In this document: positions 46,397 through 54,415 of the stretch, piece after piece | How positions within the stretch are numbered: the first letter of the stretch is position 1 | Layout of the letters: each line of letters starts with the position of its first letter | Assembly: GCA_963779765.1 (NCBI GenBank) | Contig: CAVZZP010000004.1 | Coordinates: forward strand, 248,001-312,000 | DNA: 64,000 bases | DNA from: Silicimonas sp963779765 | GTDB taxonomy: Bacteria; Pseudomonadota; Alphaproteobacteria; Rhodobacterales; Rhodobacteraceae | Direction of reading: 5' to 3' | The notes under the pieces: generated by a model | The model's database searches: none | Seen by the model: the letters and a program-made list of their open reading frames with translations, nothing else | What the model was told of the DNA's origin: nothing | Program-made: the position numbers and the translations under genes

Positions 46397-46726
46397 ATGA
46401 GCAATACACGCGACAGAGGAACCAGGCGCTCGGGCGCAGCGGCAGTCGTGCGGCTGCGCGACAGGATCGACAGGGGCGAAACCGGCGACAAGGTCGCGTT
46501 CTCCGATCCCGCCGCCGCACCACTTGGAACCGACGCGGAGGCCGGGGGCCATTCTCCTACGGTTGCCGAGGTTCGGATGGCGGAGACCGGACGTCAGGCC
46601 GGTTCAACCGACGCGGACCGCACGCGCGTGCCGCAGAACCGCGAGACCTCTCGCAATGGTCTCGCCATGCTGATCCTGATCGCCGCCGCCGTCGCCGCGC
46701 TGGGTTTGGCTCTCGTGGCACTCTAG
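46397..46726 (+). CDS. uncharacterised tail-anchored protein upstream of coxB
   Basis: 109 residues, not recognised. Hydrophilic, Arg/Ala/Gly-rich for ~85 residues, then one C-terminal membrane helix (LAMLILIAAAVAALGLALVAL). ATG is preceded by GAGGAG. Six bases separate it from coxB, so it is probably the first gene of the oxidase operon. Confidence 0.65.
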   Translation: MSNTRDRGTRRSGAAAVVRLRDRIDRGETGDKVAFSDPAAAPLGTDAEAGGHSPTVAEVRMAETGRQAGSTDADRTRVPQNRETSRNGLAMLILIAAAVAALGLALVAL

Positions 46727-46732
46727 GTTCTG

Positions 46733-47785
46733 TTGCCCGTTCGCGACCTCATATCACCCGCCGAAAGAGGCGCCGAAGCCGCGCCCAGGCCAAAGTCACG
46801 CAGGATCCGCAGGCGCCTTCTCAGAACGACTGCCGCCGCGCTTGTCCTGAGCGGGTGTTCCGGTCGGCAATCGGTTCTGGATCCCGCCGGATCGGACGCT
46901 CAGGCGCTTTTCACACTCTTCGTCTGGCTACTCGCGGGGGCCACGGTCCTCTGGCTTTCGATGAACGGGCTCTTCTACTGGTTCACCCGGAGGAGTACCG
47001 GCGCATTGCCTGAACGGTCGGGGAGGATGCTCATCCTCTTCGGTGGTGTCATCGCCCCGACGATCGTCTTGGGGGCCGTCCTCGTCTGGGGGCTTTCGCA
47101 TCTTCCCGACCAGCGAACCTCGGGGGACGGCCTGACCGTCACCGTCACGGGCGAACAGTGGTGGTGGCGCGTCGAATACGCGATGGACGGCATCGAGGGC
47201 ACCGTCGTTTCAGCGAACGAGATCAGGCTGCCGACAGGTCAAAGGACCGACTTCAGACTGACGTCGGACAGCGTGATCCATTCCCTCTGGGTTCCAGCAC
47301 TCGGCGGCAAGATGGACATGTTTCCCGGTCGGGAAACCCGCATGAGCCTGGAGCCCGTGGACGCTGGAATCTATCGCGGTCAATGCGCGGAGTTCTGCGG
47401 CGCAAGCCATGCCTGGATGGCCTTCATGGCAGTCGCCATGCCACCCGGCGAATTCATGACCTGGCTGGAGGCAGAAGCGCAGGACGCCGCCGAGCCGCAG
47501 AGCGAAGCCGCCCGGCGCGGGTCGGCCGTTTTCCAGTCAAGCGGTTGCGGCGCCTGCCATACGGTTCGCGGCACACCGGCTGTCGGCCGGGTCGGCCCGG
47601 ACCTGACCCATGTCGGCTCGCGGCAGTCGATCGGGGCGGGGCGGCTTGGCGCGACGCTCGACGACATACAGCGCTGGATCGCCCACACCGACGATCTGAA
47701 GCCCGAGGTGCAGATGCCGCCCTATCCGGAGCTGTCTCCGAGGCAGAGCGAGGATCTTGCCCGATACCTCAAGGAGCTGAAATGA
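46733..47785 (+). CDS. coxB: caa3-type cytochrome oxidase subunit II with fused cytochrome c domain
   Basis: 350 residues from a TTG start. Lipoprotein signal with lipobox LVLSGC; two membrane helices; CuA domain with EQWWWRVEYA, HSLWVPALGGKMD and the ligand set CAEFCGASHAWM; C-terminal cytochrome c domain with heme motif CGACH and methionine block VQMPPYPELS. The fusion marks a caa3-type oxidase. Its stop overlaps the ATG of the next gene. Confidence 0.92.
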   Translation: MPVRDLISPAERGAEAAPRPKSRRIRRRLLRTTAAALVLSGCSGRQSVLDPAGSDAQALFTLFVWLLAGATVLWLSMNGLFYWFTRRSTGALPERSGRMLILFGGVIAPTIVLGAVLVWGLSHLPDQRTSGDGLTVTVTGEQWWWRVEYAMDGIEGTVVSANEIRLPTGQRTDFRLTSDSVIHSLWVPALGGKMDMFPGRETRMSLEPVDAGIYRGQCAEFCGASHAWMAFMAVAMPPGEFMTWLEAEAQDAAEPQSEAARRGSAVFQSSGCGACHTVRGTPAVGRVGPDLTHVGSRQSIGAGRLGATLDDIQRWIAHTDDLKPEVQMPPYPELSPRQSEDLARYLKELK

Positions 47786-50352
47786 CGGAGCGCTCCCTCA
47801 GCCCCCTGCGGCCGAAGCCCGAAGGCCCGTTTCCTCCAACCGAGGCGATGCTTGACGAGCAGGCGCCTCAAGGCCTCGACAGCGAAAGTGCGAACCGTCT
47901 TCGGGAGGTCTGGAAGGCCCCGACCGGATGGCGCTATTGGTCGGCGGTCAACAATACCGAGGTCGGCAAGTGGTATTCGCTGACGGCCTTGTTCTTCATG
48001 CTTTGCGCGGGCGTCCTGGCCCTCGTGATGCGGGTGCAACTTGCCGCGCCCGAAATCGACGTCATTTCCGCCGACCGCTACAACCAGTTCTTCACCATGC
48101 ACGGCTCGGCGATGATGTTCCTCTTCGCCGTGCCGTTGTTCGAGGCAATCTCGATCCTCATGCTTCCTGGGCTTCTGGGCGCGCGGGATATGCCTTTCCC
48201 GCGCCTCTCGGCCTTCGGGTACTGGTGCTTCCTGATCGGCGGCGTCTTCGTCCTGGGCTCGCTCCTGTTCGACGCGGCTCCGCGATCGGGGTGGTTCATG
48301 TATCCGCCGCTCGCCACCGAGGACGCAGGGCCGGGGAGCGACATCTGGCTTCTCGGGCTCAGCTTCATCGAGGTGGCCTCGATCGCGGCGGCGGTGGAGC
48401 TGATCGTCGGCACCCTGAAATGCCGCCCGCCGGGGATGCGCGTGAACCTGATGCCGCTCTATGCGTGGTACGTCCTCGTGGTCGGCGGCATGATCCTCTT
48501 CGCGTTTCCGCCCCTCATCGCCGGCGATTTCCTGTTCGAACTCGAGCGCAGCTTCGACTGGCCGTTCTTCGATCCCACGCGCGGCGGCGACCCGATGCTG
48601 TGGCAGCATCTCTTCTGGATATTCGGTCACCCCGAGGTCTACATCATCTTCCTTCCGTCGATCGCCATCGCGGCCATGATCGTGCCTACGGTCGCGCAGA
48701 GACCGATCGTCGGTTACTCGTGGATCGTGCTCTCGGCCGTCGGAACCGGTTTTCTCAGCTTCGGGCTGTGGGTCCATCACATGTACACGACGGGCCTGCC
48801 GACGCTGTCGCTCGGCTTCTTCTCGGCCGCGTCCGAGGCTGTCGTCATTCCCACGGGCGTTCAACTTTTCGCCTTTCTCGCGACGCTCATGGCGGGGAAG
48901 ATCCGGATGATCCTTCCGATGCTGTGGATCGCCGGGGCTCTGGCGATCTTCACCATGGGCGGCTTGACCGGGGTGATGCTGGCGCTCGCGCCCTTCGACT
49001 TCCAGGTCCACGACACGTACTTCGTGGTGGCACACCTTCACTACACGCTCTTCGGCGGCATGGTCTTTCCGGTGATGGCGGGGGTCTACTATTACTATCC
49101 CTTCATCACCAAGAAGAGGCTCTCCGAGCGTCTTGGGCGCTGGGCCTTCTGGCTGATCTTCACCGGCTTCAACGTGACGTTCCTGCCCATGCACCTGACC
49201 GGGCTTCTGGGCATGCCGCGGCGCGTCTACACTTACCCCGAGGGTCTGGGCTGGGAGGTCACCAACCTCATCTCGACCGTTGGGGCCTTCGTCATCGCGG
49301 CGGGGTTCGCCGTCTTCGTCTGGGACCTGCTGCGGCCCAAGGGAAGCCAGCCGCTCAGCCCGCGCAATCCCTGGAAGTCGGGAACGCTGGAATGGGCGCA
49401 CGATGTGCCGGAAGAGCCTTGGGGGATGCGGTCGATCCCCCATATCTCCAGCCGCTATCCGCTGTGGGAGCAGCCCGGGTTTCTCGAGAGGGTCGAAGAG
49501 GGGCGTTTCTACCTGCCTGACGCCCAGGAGGGCCTTCGCGAGACGCTCGTCACCTCGGTAATCGACGCAAAGCCGATCCTGGTGCAGCGCGTGAACACGC
49601 CGACCTGGATCACGCATATAGCGGCAGCCTTCACCGGAGGCGCCTTCATCTTTCCAACCTTCCACCTTTACACACCGGCCATCGTGTCGGGATTGCTGGC
49701 CGTCTGCGCGATCCTCTACTGGCTCTGGACCACGACCGCGCGGCCACCCGAGAAGGACATGAAGGACGTGGGTCTGGGGCTTCGGCTGCCCACCTACGTC
49801 TCGGGTCCGGAATCCTGCGGGTGGTGGGCCGTCTGGATCACGATGCTGGGGGACGCGACGGCATTCTCTTCCATCGTGTTCGGCTTCTTCTTCTACTGGA
49901 CGTCAAACACCGCCTTCCCGCCGCCAGAGGCGCTTCATGCCGGGGCAGGCGCGGTGGCGCTTGCAGCGGCGGCGTTCGCGTCGGGCTGGGTGCTGACGAT
50001 CCTGGCGCGCTTCACCAACCGACGGGGCAGGGTGGGAGCGGCCCGCGCGGCTTTGGCCGCCGGAGCGCTTGCGACCTGCATCGGTGCGGCCGCCCTGATC
50101 GCATCGGTTCTTCCTCTCGATCCAACGTCCCATGTGTATCCGGCCCTGATGTGGGCGCTGATGGTCTGGATCGTGGCGCACGCCGGGGTCGGCCTAATAA
50201 TGCAGCTCTACTGTTTGGCGGGAAGCCTGACCGGCAAGATGACGCCGCGCTACGAGGCCGACATCTGGAACGTCAGCCTGTTCTGGCACTTCTTCGCGGC
50301 GTCCGCCCTGGTCGCCTGCGCTCTCATGGGTCCGGTTGCGAGGTTGCTGTGA
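47782..50352 (+). CDS. fused cytochrome oxidase subunits I and III (caa3 type)
   Basis: 856 residues. N-terminal ~560 residues are subunit I: heme/CuB ligands in FTMHGSAMMFLF, WIFGHPEVYIIFLP (A1-type GHPEVY), VHHMYTTGLP and VVAHLHYTLFGG. After a cytoplasmic linker (PWKSGTLEWAHDVPEEPW), the last ~250 residues carry subunit-III-like helices (LGDATAFSSIVFGFFFYWTS). COX1-COX3 fusions occur in caa3 oxidases such as those of Thermus. Proton-pumping terminal oxidase of the inner membrane. Confidence 0.93.
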   Translation: MTERSLSPLRPKPEGPFPPTEAMLDEQAPQGLDSESANRLREVWKAPTGWRYWSAVNNTEVGKWYSLTALFFMLCAGVLALVMRVQLAAPEIDVISADRYNQFFTMHGSAMMFLFAVPLFEAISILMLPGLLGARDMPFPRLSAFGYWCFLIGGVFVLGSLLFDAAPRSGWFMYPPLATEDAGPGSDIWLLGLSFIEVASIAAAVELIVGTLKCRPPGMRVNLMPLYAWYVLVVGGMILFAFPPLIAGDFLFELERSFDWPFFDPTRGGDPMLWQHLFWIFGHPEVYIIFLPSIAIAAMIVPTVAQRPIVGYSWIVLSAVGTGFLSFGLWVHHMYTTGLPTLSLGFFSAASEAVVIPTGVQLFAFLATLMAGKIRMILPMLWIAGALAIFTMGGLTGVMLALAPFDFQVHDTYFVVAHLHYTLFGGMVFPVMAGVYYYYPFITKKRLSERLGRWAFWLIFTGFNVTFLPMHLTGLLGMPRRVYTYPEGLGWEVTNLISTVGAFVIAAGFAVFVWDLLRPKGSQPLSPRNPWKSGTLEWAHDVPEEPWGMRSIPHISSRYPLWEQPGFLERVEEGRFYLPDAQEGLRETLVTSVIDAKPILVQRVNTPTWITHIAAAFTGGAFIFPTFHLYTPAIVSGLLAVCAILYWLWTTTARPPEKDMKDVGLGLRLPTYVSGPESCGWWAVWITMLGDATAFSSIVFGFFFYWTSNTAFPPPEALHAGAGAVALAAAAFASGWVLTILARFTNRRGRVGAARAALAAGALATCIGAAALIASVLPLDPTSHVYPALMWALMVWIVAHAGVGLIMQLYCLAGSLTGKMTPRYEADIWNVSLFWHFFAASALVACALMGPVARLL

Positions 50353-50753
50353 CAGATCATGGGCATCAGGCGAAACAGGACCGCGAGGAGTTCGCGGCGG
50401 AATCCGGAAGCCTGTGGCGGATCGCGCTGGCGCCGTCGGTCTGGGCAGGACACTTCGTTCTTTGCTACGCGGCCGTCTCGCTCGCCTGCGTGCGCGGGCT
50501 TCTTCCGATCGAGGCCACACGCCTGTCGCTGATCGCGGTTTCGGTCGTCGTCCTTCTCTTCTTCGTGTGGCAGGGCTGGCGGGCCTGGAAGCAGTGGGCG
50601 CCCGAGCGGGGGCACCCCTCCGCGCTGTCGGAAGGAAAGGCCGAGGACCGCCACCGATTTCTTGGACACGCCACCTTTCTGCTCACTCTCATCTCGGGCA
50701 TCGCGACCGTCTACACGACCTTGCCGCTTCTATTGCTCGAGGGCTGCCAATGA
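50349..50753 (+). CDS. small membrane protein of the caa3 operon
   Basis: 134 residues from a GTG overlapping the previous stop; about three transmembrane helices (SVWAGHFVLCYAAVSLACVR, LSLIAVSVVVLLFFVW, LGHATFLLTLISGIATVYTT). Probably a subunit or assembly factor; no family recognised with certainty. The stop overlaps the ctaG start. Confidence 0.75.
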   Translation: MTDHGHQAKQDREEFAAESGSLWRIALAPSVWAGHFVLCYAAVSLACVRGLLPIEATRLSLIAVSVVVLLFFVWQGWRAWKQWAPERGHPSALSEGKAEDRHRFLGHATFLLTLISGIATVYTTLPLLLLEGCQ

Positions 50754-51320
50754 GACGGCTTGCGCTTCTCTCCGGTCTCGCCCTCCTTGCGATCCTCTGG
50801 GTCCTGCCGCTCGACGACTGGTTGCCCGCCTTTCCGGTCCACATGCTGCGGCACATGGGTCTGGTCGCGGTCGCCGCACCCTTGCTCGTCGTCGGAGCGC
50901 CCGGGCCTGTCGCAAAGGCTGGCGGCGCCGCCTCTCACCGCCGCGGTTGTCGAGTTCGTGGTGGTCTGGGCGTGGCATTTGCCGGCGGCCCATGCCCTGG
51001 GACGCACGGTGGCGCCCGGTTACGTCTTCGAGCAGGCGAGCTTCCTGGCCGTCGGCCTGCTGGTCTGGGCCGGATGCATTCGGGCCGAGAACCCGCTTGC
51101 GGGCGCAGGCGGTCTCCTCATCACCTCGATGCACATGACCCTGCTGGGCGCGCTCCTGATCCTGGCTCCGCGCGACCTCTACTTCGAGATCTGCGGGACC
51201 GCGCCTGACCTTGCGGGACAACAGATGGGCGGAATGCTCATGCTGGCGATCGGCACTCCGGCCTATCTCGCGGGCGGGCTGATCCTGACATCCCGCGGCC
51301 TTCAGGAGAGCACGGCATGA
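50750..51320 (+). CDS. CtaG-family cytochrome oxidase assembly protein (frame broken)
   Basis: Polytopic membrane protein of the caa3_CtaG family, involved in oxidase assembly. First part MRRLALLSGLALLAILWVLP, with PVHMLRHMGLVAVAAPLLVV; second part in another frame with VVEFVVVWAWHLPAAHAL, TSMHMTLLGALLILAPRDLY and GMLMLAIGTPAYL. One extra base near 50914-50918 explains the break (span 3n+1; ~190 residues restored). Flanked by start/stop overlaps on both sides. Confidence 0.83.
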
Positions 51321-52336
51321 AGCGCGCCCTCGTCGTTTTTTCGGTGATCGCCGCCATAGGGCTTGTCGTCGGCTACGGGGTGGTCGGCCTTGGTCTCTAC
51401 AACGTGTCCGCCAGCGCCGGGCATCTTCCCGGCATCGCCTGGGTTCTCCACACGACATTCAAGAATTCGGTCCGCTGGCGTGCGCCGCCCGAGAACGAGG
51501 TGCCCGTTCTTGATGACCCCGACCTCGTCGCCCTCGGAGCGGGGCACTATGCGACGTCCTGCGTGCCCTGCCACGGCAGTCCCGACGAGCCGGGACTTGC
51601 ATTCTCGAACGCAATGCTGCCCGAACCACCGCCGATCAAGCTTGCCGTCGCCCGCTGGAGTCCGAACGAACTGCACTGGATCGTGGAGAACGGCGTCAAG
51701 ATGTCCGGAATGCCCGGTTGGCCCGCAGCGGGTCGATCGGACGAGGTCTGGGCGGTTGTCGCTTACCTGGAAAAGGTGAAGGAGGATGACGCGCCGCCGC
51801 TTCCCAAGGCGACCTCCGAGAGCACCGCCGGCTCCAGCGTGGCCTATTGCGCCTCGTGCCACGGGAAGATCGATGGCGTCGTTCCCCGTCTCGACATCCA
51901 GGAGGCGGACTATCTGCGGGAGGAACTTGGTGAGTACCTGACCGGCGCGCGTCCGAGTGGCATCATGCAGCAGGCAGCGAGCGTCGTCTCGGCGGAGGAG
52001 CTGCCGCGTCTGGCCGAGCACTTCGCGCAGATGACCGGCGACGTCCCGGAACCCCGTCCTGCTCCAGAAGCCGGCGAGCGTCTTGCGAACCGTGGCACCC
52101 GCGAGGTTCCGGCCTGTACCGCGTGCCACGGACCGGGTGCTTCGCCGGATGAGACGCTCGGCCCTCGGCTGACGGGACAACACCGCGCCTTCCTCGAGAC
52201 GCAGTTGCGGCTGTGGCGGGACGGCGTGCGCACGGAGTCAGCCAAGATGGTCGCCGCCGCTCGTGCCTTGAGCGACGACGACATCTCGCTTCTTGCGGAA
52301 TGGTACGCCAGTCAGCCTGCCGGTGACGCGCGATAG
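51317..52336 (+). CDS. three-heme c-type cytochrome
   Basis: 339 residues with an N-terminal membrane anchor (ALVVFSVIAAIGLVVGYGVV) and three CXXCH motifs: CVPCH, CASCH and CTACH, each in a class-I-like domain; candidate methionine ligands in VKMSGMPGWP and further on. Last gene of the oxidase operon; likely feeds electrons to the caa3 cytochrome domain or the oxidase directly (inference). Confidence 0.85.
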   Translation: MKRALVVFSVIAAIGLVVGYGVVGLGLYNVSASAGHLPGIAWVLHTTFKNSVRWRAPPENEVPVLDDPDLVALGAGHYATSCVPCHGSPDEPGLAFSNAMLPEPPPIKLAVARWSPNELHWIVENGVKMSGMPGWPAAGRSDEVWAVVAYLEKVKEDDAPPLPKATSESTAGSSVAYCASCHGKIDGVVPRLDIQEADYLREELGEYLTGARPSGIMQQAASVVSAEELPRLAEHFAQMTGDVPEPRPAPEAGERLANRGTREVPACTACHGPGASPDETLGPRLTGQHRAFLETQLRLWRDGVRTESAKMVAAARALSDDDISLLAEWYASQPAGDAR

Positions 52337-52349
52337 ACCCATCGCCGCG

Positions 52350-53201
52350 TCAGTCAGCGACCATCGCCCCTCCGTCCGGGTGCAGGACGTGGCCGGTCAT
52401 GAAGGACGCATCCTCGCAGGCGAGGAACAGGATGGAGGGCGCGACTTCGTTTGGCTGGCCCGGACGGCCGAGCGTGCTGCTCTTGCCGAACTTCTCGACC
52501 TTGTCGGGCGGGAACGAGGCGGGGATGAGCGGGGTCCAGATCGGGCCAGGTGCCACGCCGTTGACCCTGATTCCCTTGGGCGCGAGCTTGTGGGCGAGGG
52601 CGCGAATGAACGCCAGGATGGCGCCCTTCGTGGACGCATAGTCGATCAGCATGTCCTGCCCTCGATAGGCGGTGACCGACGTGATGCCGACGATGCTGGC
52701 GCCTTCCTTCAGATGCGGCAGGGCGGCCTGCACCATGAACATCTGGCCGAAGATGTTCGTGCGGAAGGTGTCTTCGATCTGCGTCTCCGAGACGTCCTCG
52801 AACTCTTCCTGAGCATGCTGCTCGGCCGCGTTGTTGACGAGAACATCGAGACGCCCGAAGCGCTCGACGACCTGCGACACGGCATCCATGCAGAACTTGC
52901 GGTCGCCGACGTCGCCCCTCAGGGACATCGCCTCCGCGCCTTCGTCGCGGACCGCCTTCAGGGTTTCCTCTGCGTCCCCGTCCTCGTTCTTGTAAAGGAT
53001 GGCGACGGCGGCCGCGCCTTCGCGCGCAAAGAGGACGGAGGCAGCGCGGCCGATGCCGGAATCGCCGCCCGTCACGATCGCGACGCGACCGTCCAGCCGG
53101 CCTGCGCCGGGAAATCGCGGGTGGTACTCCGGTTTGGGCGACATCTCGCTTTCAAGGCCGGGCTGCTGGTCCTGCACACGGTCGTCAGAATACTGCGTCA
53201 T
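52350..53201 (-). CDS. short-chain dehydrogenase/reductase, general-stress type
   Basis: 283 residues. NAD(P)-binding TGGDSGIGRAASVLFAREGA, VLVNNAAEQHAQEEF, catalytic Ser/Tyr/Lys in GITSVTAYRG and DYASTKGAI, and VNGVAPGPIWTPL. The ~40-residue N-terminal extension with PGLESEMSPKPEYHPRFPGA is typical of the YhdF/YghA stress-induced branch. Substrate unknown. EcfG-type promoter 43 bases upstream. Confidence 0.9.
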   Translation of the reverse strand: MTQYSDDRVQDQQPGLESEMSPKPEYHPRFPGAGRLDGRVAIVTGGDSGIGRAASVLFAREGAAAVAILYKNEDGDAEETLKAVRDEGAEAMSLRGDVGDRKFCMDAVSQVVERFGRLDVLVNNAAEQHAQEEFEDVSETQIEDTFRTNIFGQMFMVQAALPHLKEGASIVGITSVTAYRGQDMLIDYASTKGAILAFIRALAHKLAPKGIRVNGVAPGPIWTPLIPASFPPDKVEKFGKSSTLGRPGQPNEVAPSILFLACEDASFMTGHVLHPDGGAMVAD

Positions 53202-53243
53202 CTAGGGTTCTCCGTTAGGGCTTGCCTGGTGCTGTGCCTTCGA

Positions 53244-53268
53244 ACAGCACGCGCATGAAGATGTTCCC
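53244..53268 (-). promoter_or_regulatory. EcfG-type promoter of the SDR gene
   Basis: Minus strand GGAAC (53268-53264), 17 bases, GTT (53246-53244), ending 43 bases upstream of the SDR ATG at 53201. Confidence 0.68.
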
Positions 53269-53328
53269 GAAGGATCGGCCCACCGACGAAGCCATAGCGT
53301 TGGCGGCGTGAAAGGCGCGTCAGTCGGG

Positions 53329-53928
53329 TCAGCCTCCCGCGGCGTCGTAGGACAGCGAACGGACGACGCCCATCAGACGCCGGACGTTGCGGCGGCTTCG
53401 GACCTGCCGCGTTCTCAACGTGCTCGGCGCGAACTCCGGCCCACCGCGTCCCGAGCGGACGCGAAACTCGCGCGATGCCGCCACGGGGGTATCCGTCGCC
53501 GCCGTTTCGGCAAGGACGGAGAGGGTGATGCGATCTATCTCGTCAGGACGGTCGATGTCCGACGAGATCCATTCGGCAAGTTCCTTGCGCGTGCAGATCT
53601 TCGCGAAACCGCCGCTGCTCATGGGACCGTGCGTCGTGACCATGGCCGACTTGCCGCTGGTCGGATCGATGTTCTCGCACCGATCCGTCAGTTCCAGAAC
53701 GCGACTTTTCTTGCCGATATCGACTTCAGCGATGATGTCGGAAACGAAAATCGGTTCGAGGCCGAGGTTCGAGACGAACACGGATCCATCGGCACTTTGC
53801 GAGATGTGGATATCGGACCTTCGCTGACGTCGCAGGCTCTGAGCGAAGACGTGCAGATAGGCGATCCATATCACCGTCATGGCAACGTCCAGCAAGAGTT
53901 CAGCAACTCGCCGTTCTGCGAAATCCAC
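53329..53928 (-). CDS. uncharacterised membrane-anchored protein
   Basis: 199 residues from a GTG, not recognised. One N-terminal membrane helix (LLLDVAMTVIWIAYLHVFAQ), then a basic stretch (RRQRRSD) and a beta-rich soluble domain (SVFVSNLGLEPIFVSDIIAE), probably cytoplasmic. An ATG at 53936 gives MSEWISQNGELLN, which would run straight into LLLDVAM if one base were restored near 53905; that may be the real start. The EcfG-type element 43 bases upstream of the GTG makes it a candidate stress gene. Confidence 0.62.
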   Translation of the reverse strand: MDFAERRVAELLLDVAMTVIWIAYLHVFAQSLRRQRRSDIHISQSADGSVFVSNLGLEPIFVSDIIAEVDIGKKSRVLELTDRCENIDPTSGKSAMVTTHGPMSSGGFAKICTRKELAEWISSDIDRPDEIDRITLSVLAETAATDTPVAASREFRVRSGRGGPEFAPSTLRTRQVRSRRNVRRLMGVVRSLSYDAAGG

Positions 53929-53970
53929 TCACTCATCGGCCCTGTTTTCTTGGCTCATCACTGGCTCCCC

Positions 53971-53995
53971 AACATTGAAAACCGCCCTTGGTTCC
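53971..53995 (-). promoter_or_regulatory. EcfG-type promoter of the membrane-anchored protein gene
   Basis: Minus strand GGAAC (53995-53991), 17 bases, GTT (53973-53971), 43 bases before the GTG at 53928. The region 53,996-54,295 shows no convincing gene. Confidence 0.68.
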
Positions 53996-54295
53996 TGTCG
54001 TTCAACCGAGGATTGACGCCAGGGGAAGGCCAGGAAGAAGACGTCGCGGTGATCGCCTCGGCGGGTCACGACTCTCAAACCGGAAGTCGGGGCCGCCGGA
54101 TCGTTACGGACGCGATTGCCATTTCCCGGCCGGCGCAGTCGGGTGTTTCAACAACTTCAAGCTGATCAGGATGACGCTTGCCGACCGGAGCGGTCTCTCA
54201 CAAGCGATTGAAAAGGGACGATATCGCCCTGACGTCACGGCAGTTTTGCATGGCCCGAGAGGGACGCGAGAACGGCTGGTTCACTATAGCGCCGA

Positions 54296-54320
54296 GGAAC
54301 TTTACAAGCCTGCTCGGGTT
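54296..54320 (+). promoter_or_regulatory. EcfG-type promoter of the CheB-CheR-kinase gene
   Basis: GGAAC (54296-54300), 17 bases, GTT (54318-54320), 96 bases before the ATG at 54416. Back-to-back with the element at 53971-53995 in a ~490-base divergent intergenic region. Confidence 0.6.
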
Positions 54321-54415
54321 CGTTTGATATAGTTCAAATCGTTTTCCCGTCATTCGCGGTTATAGATATACATCAGGCGGAAGCACAGGGTTCCGCCGAT
54401 TACTTCAAGGCGAAT

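Noticed and set aside
47722..49665. 647-codon open frame on the minus strand
   Set aside because: Antisense to the conserved oxidase subunits; rich in Arg/Glu/Asp/His as expected for the complement of a membrane protein gene.
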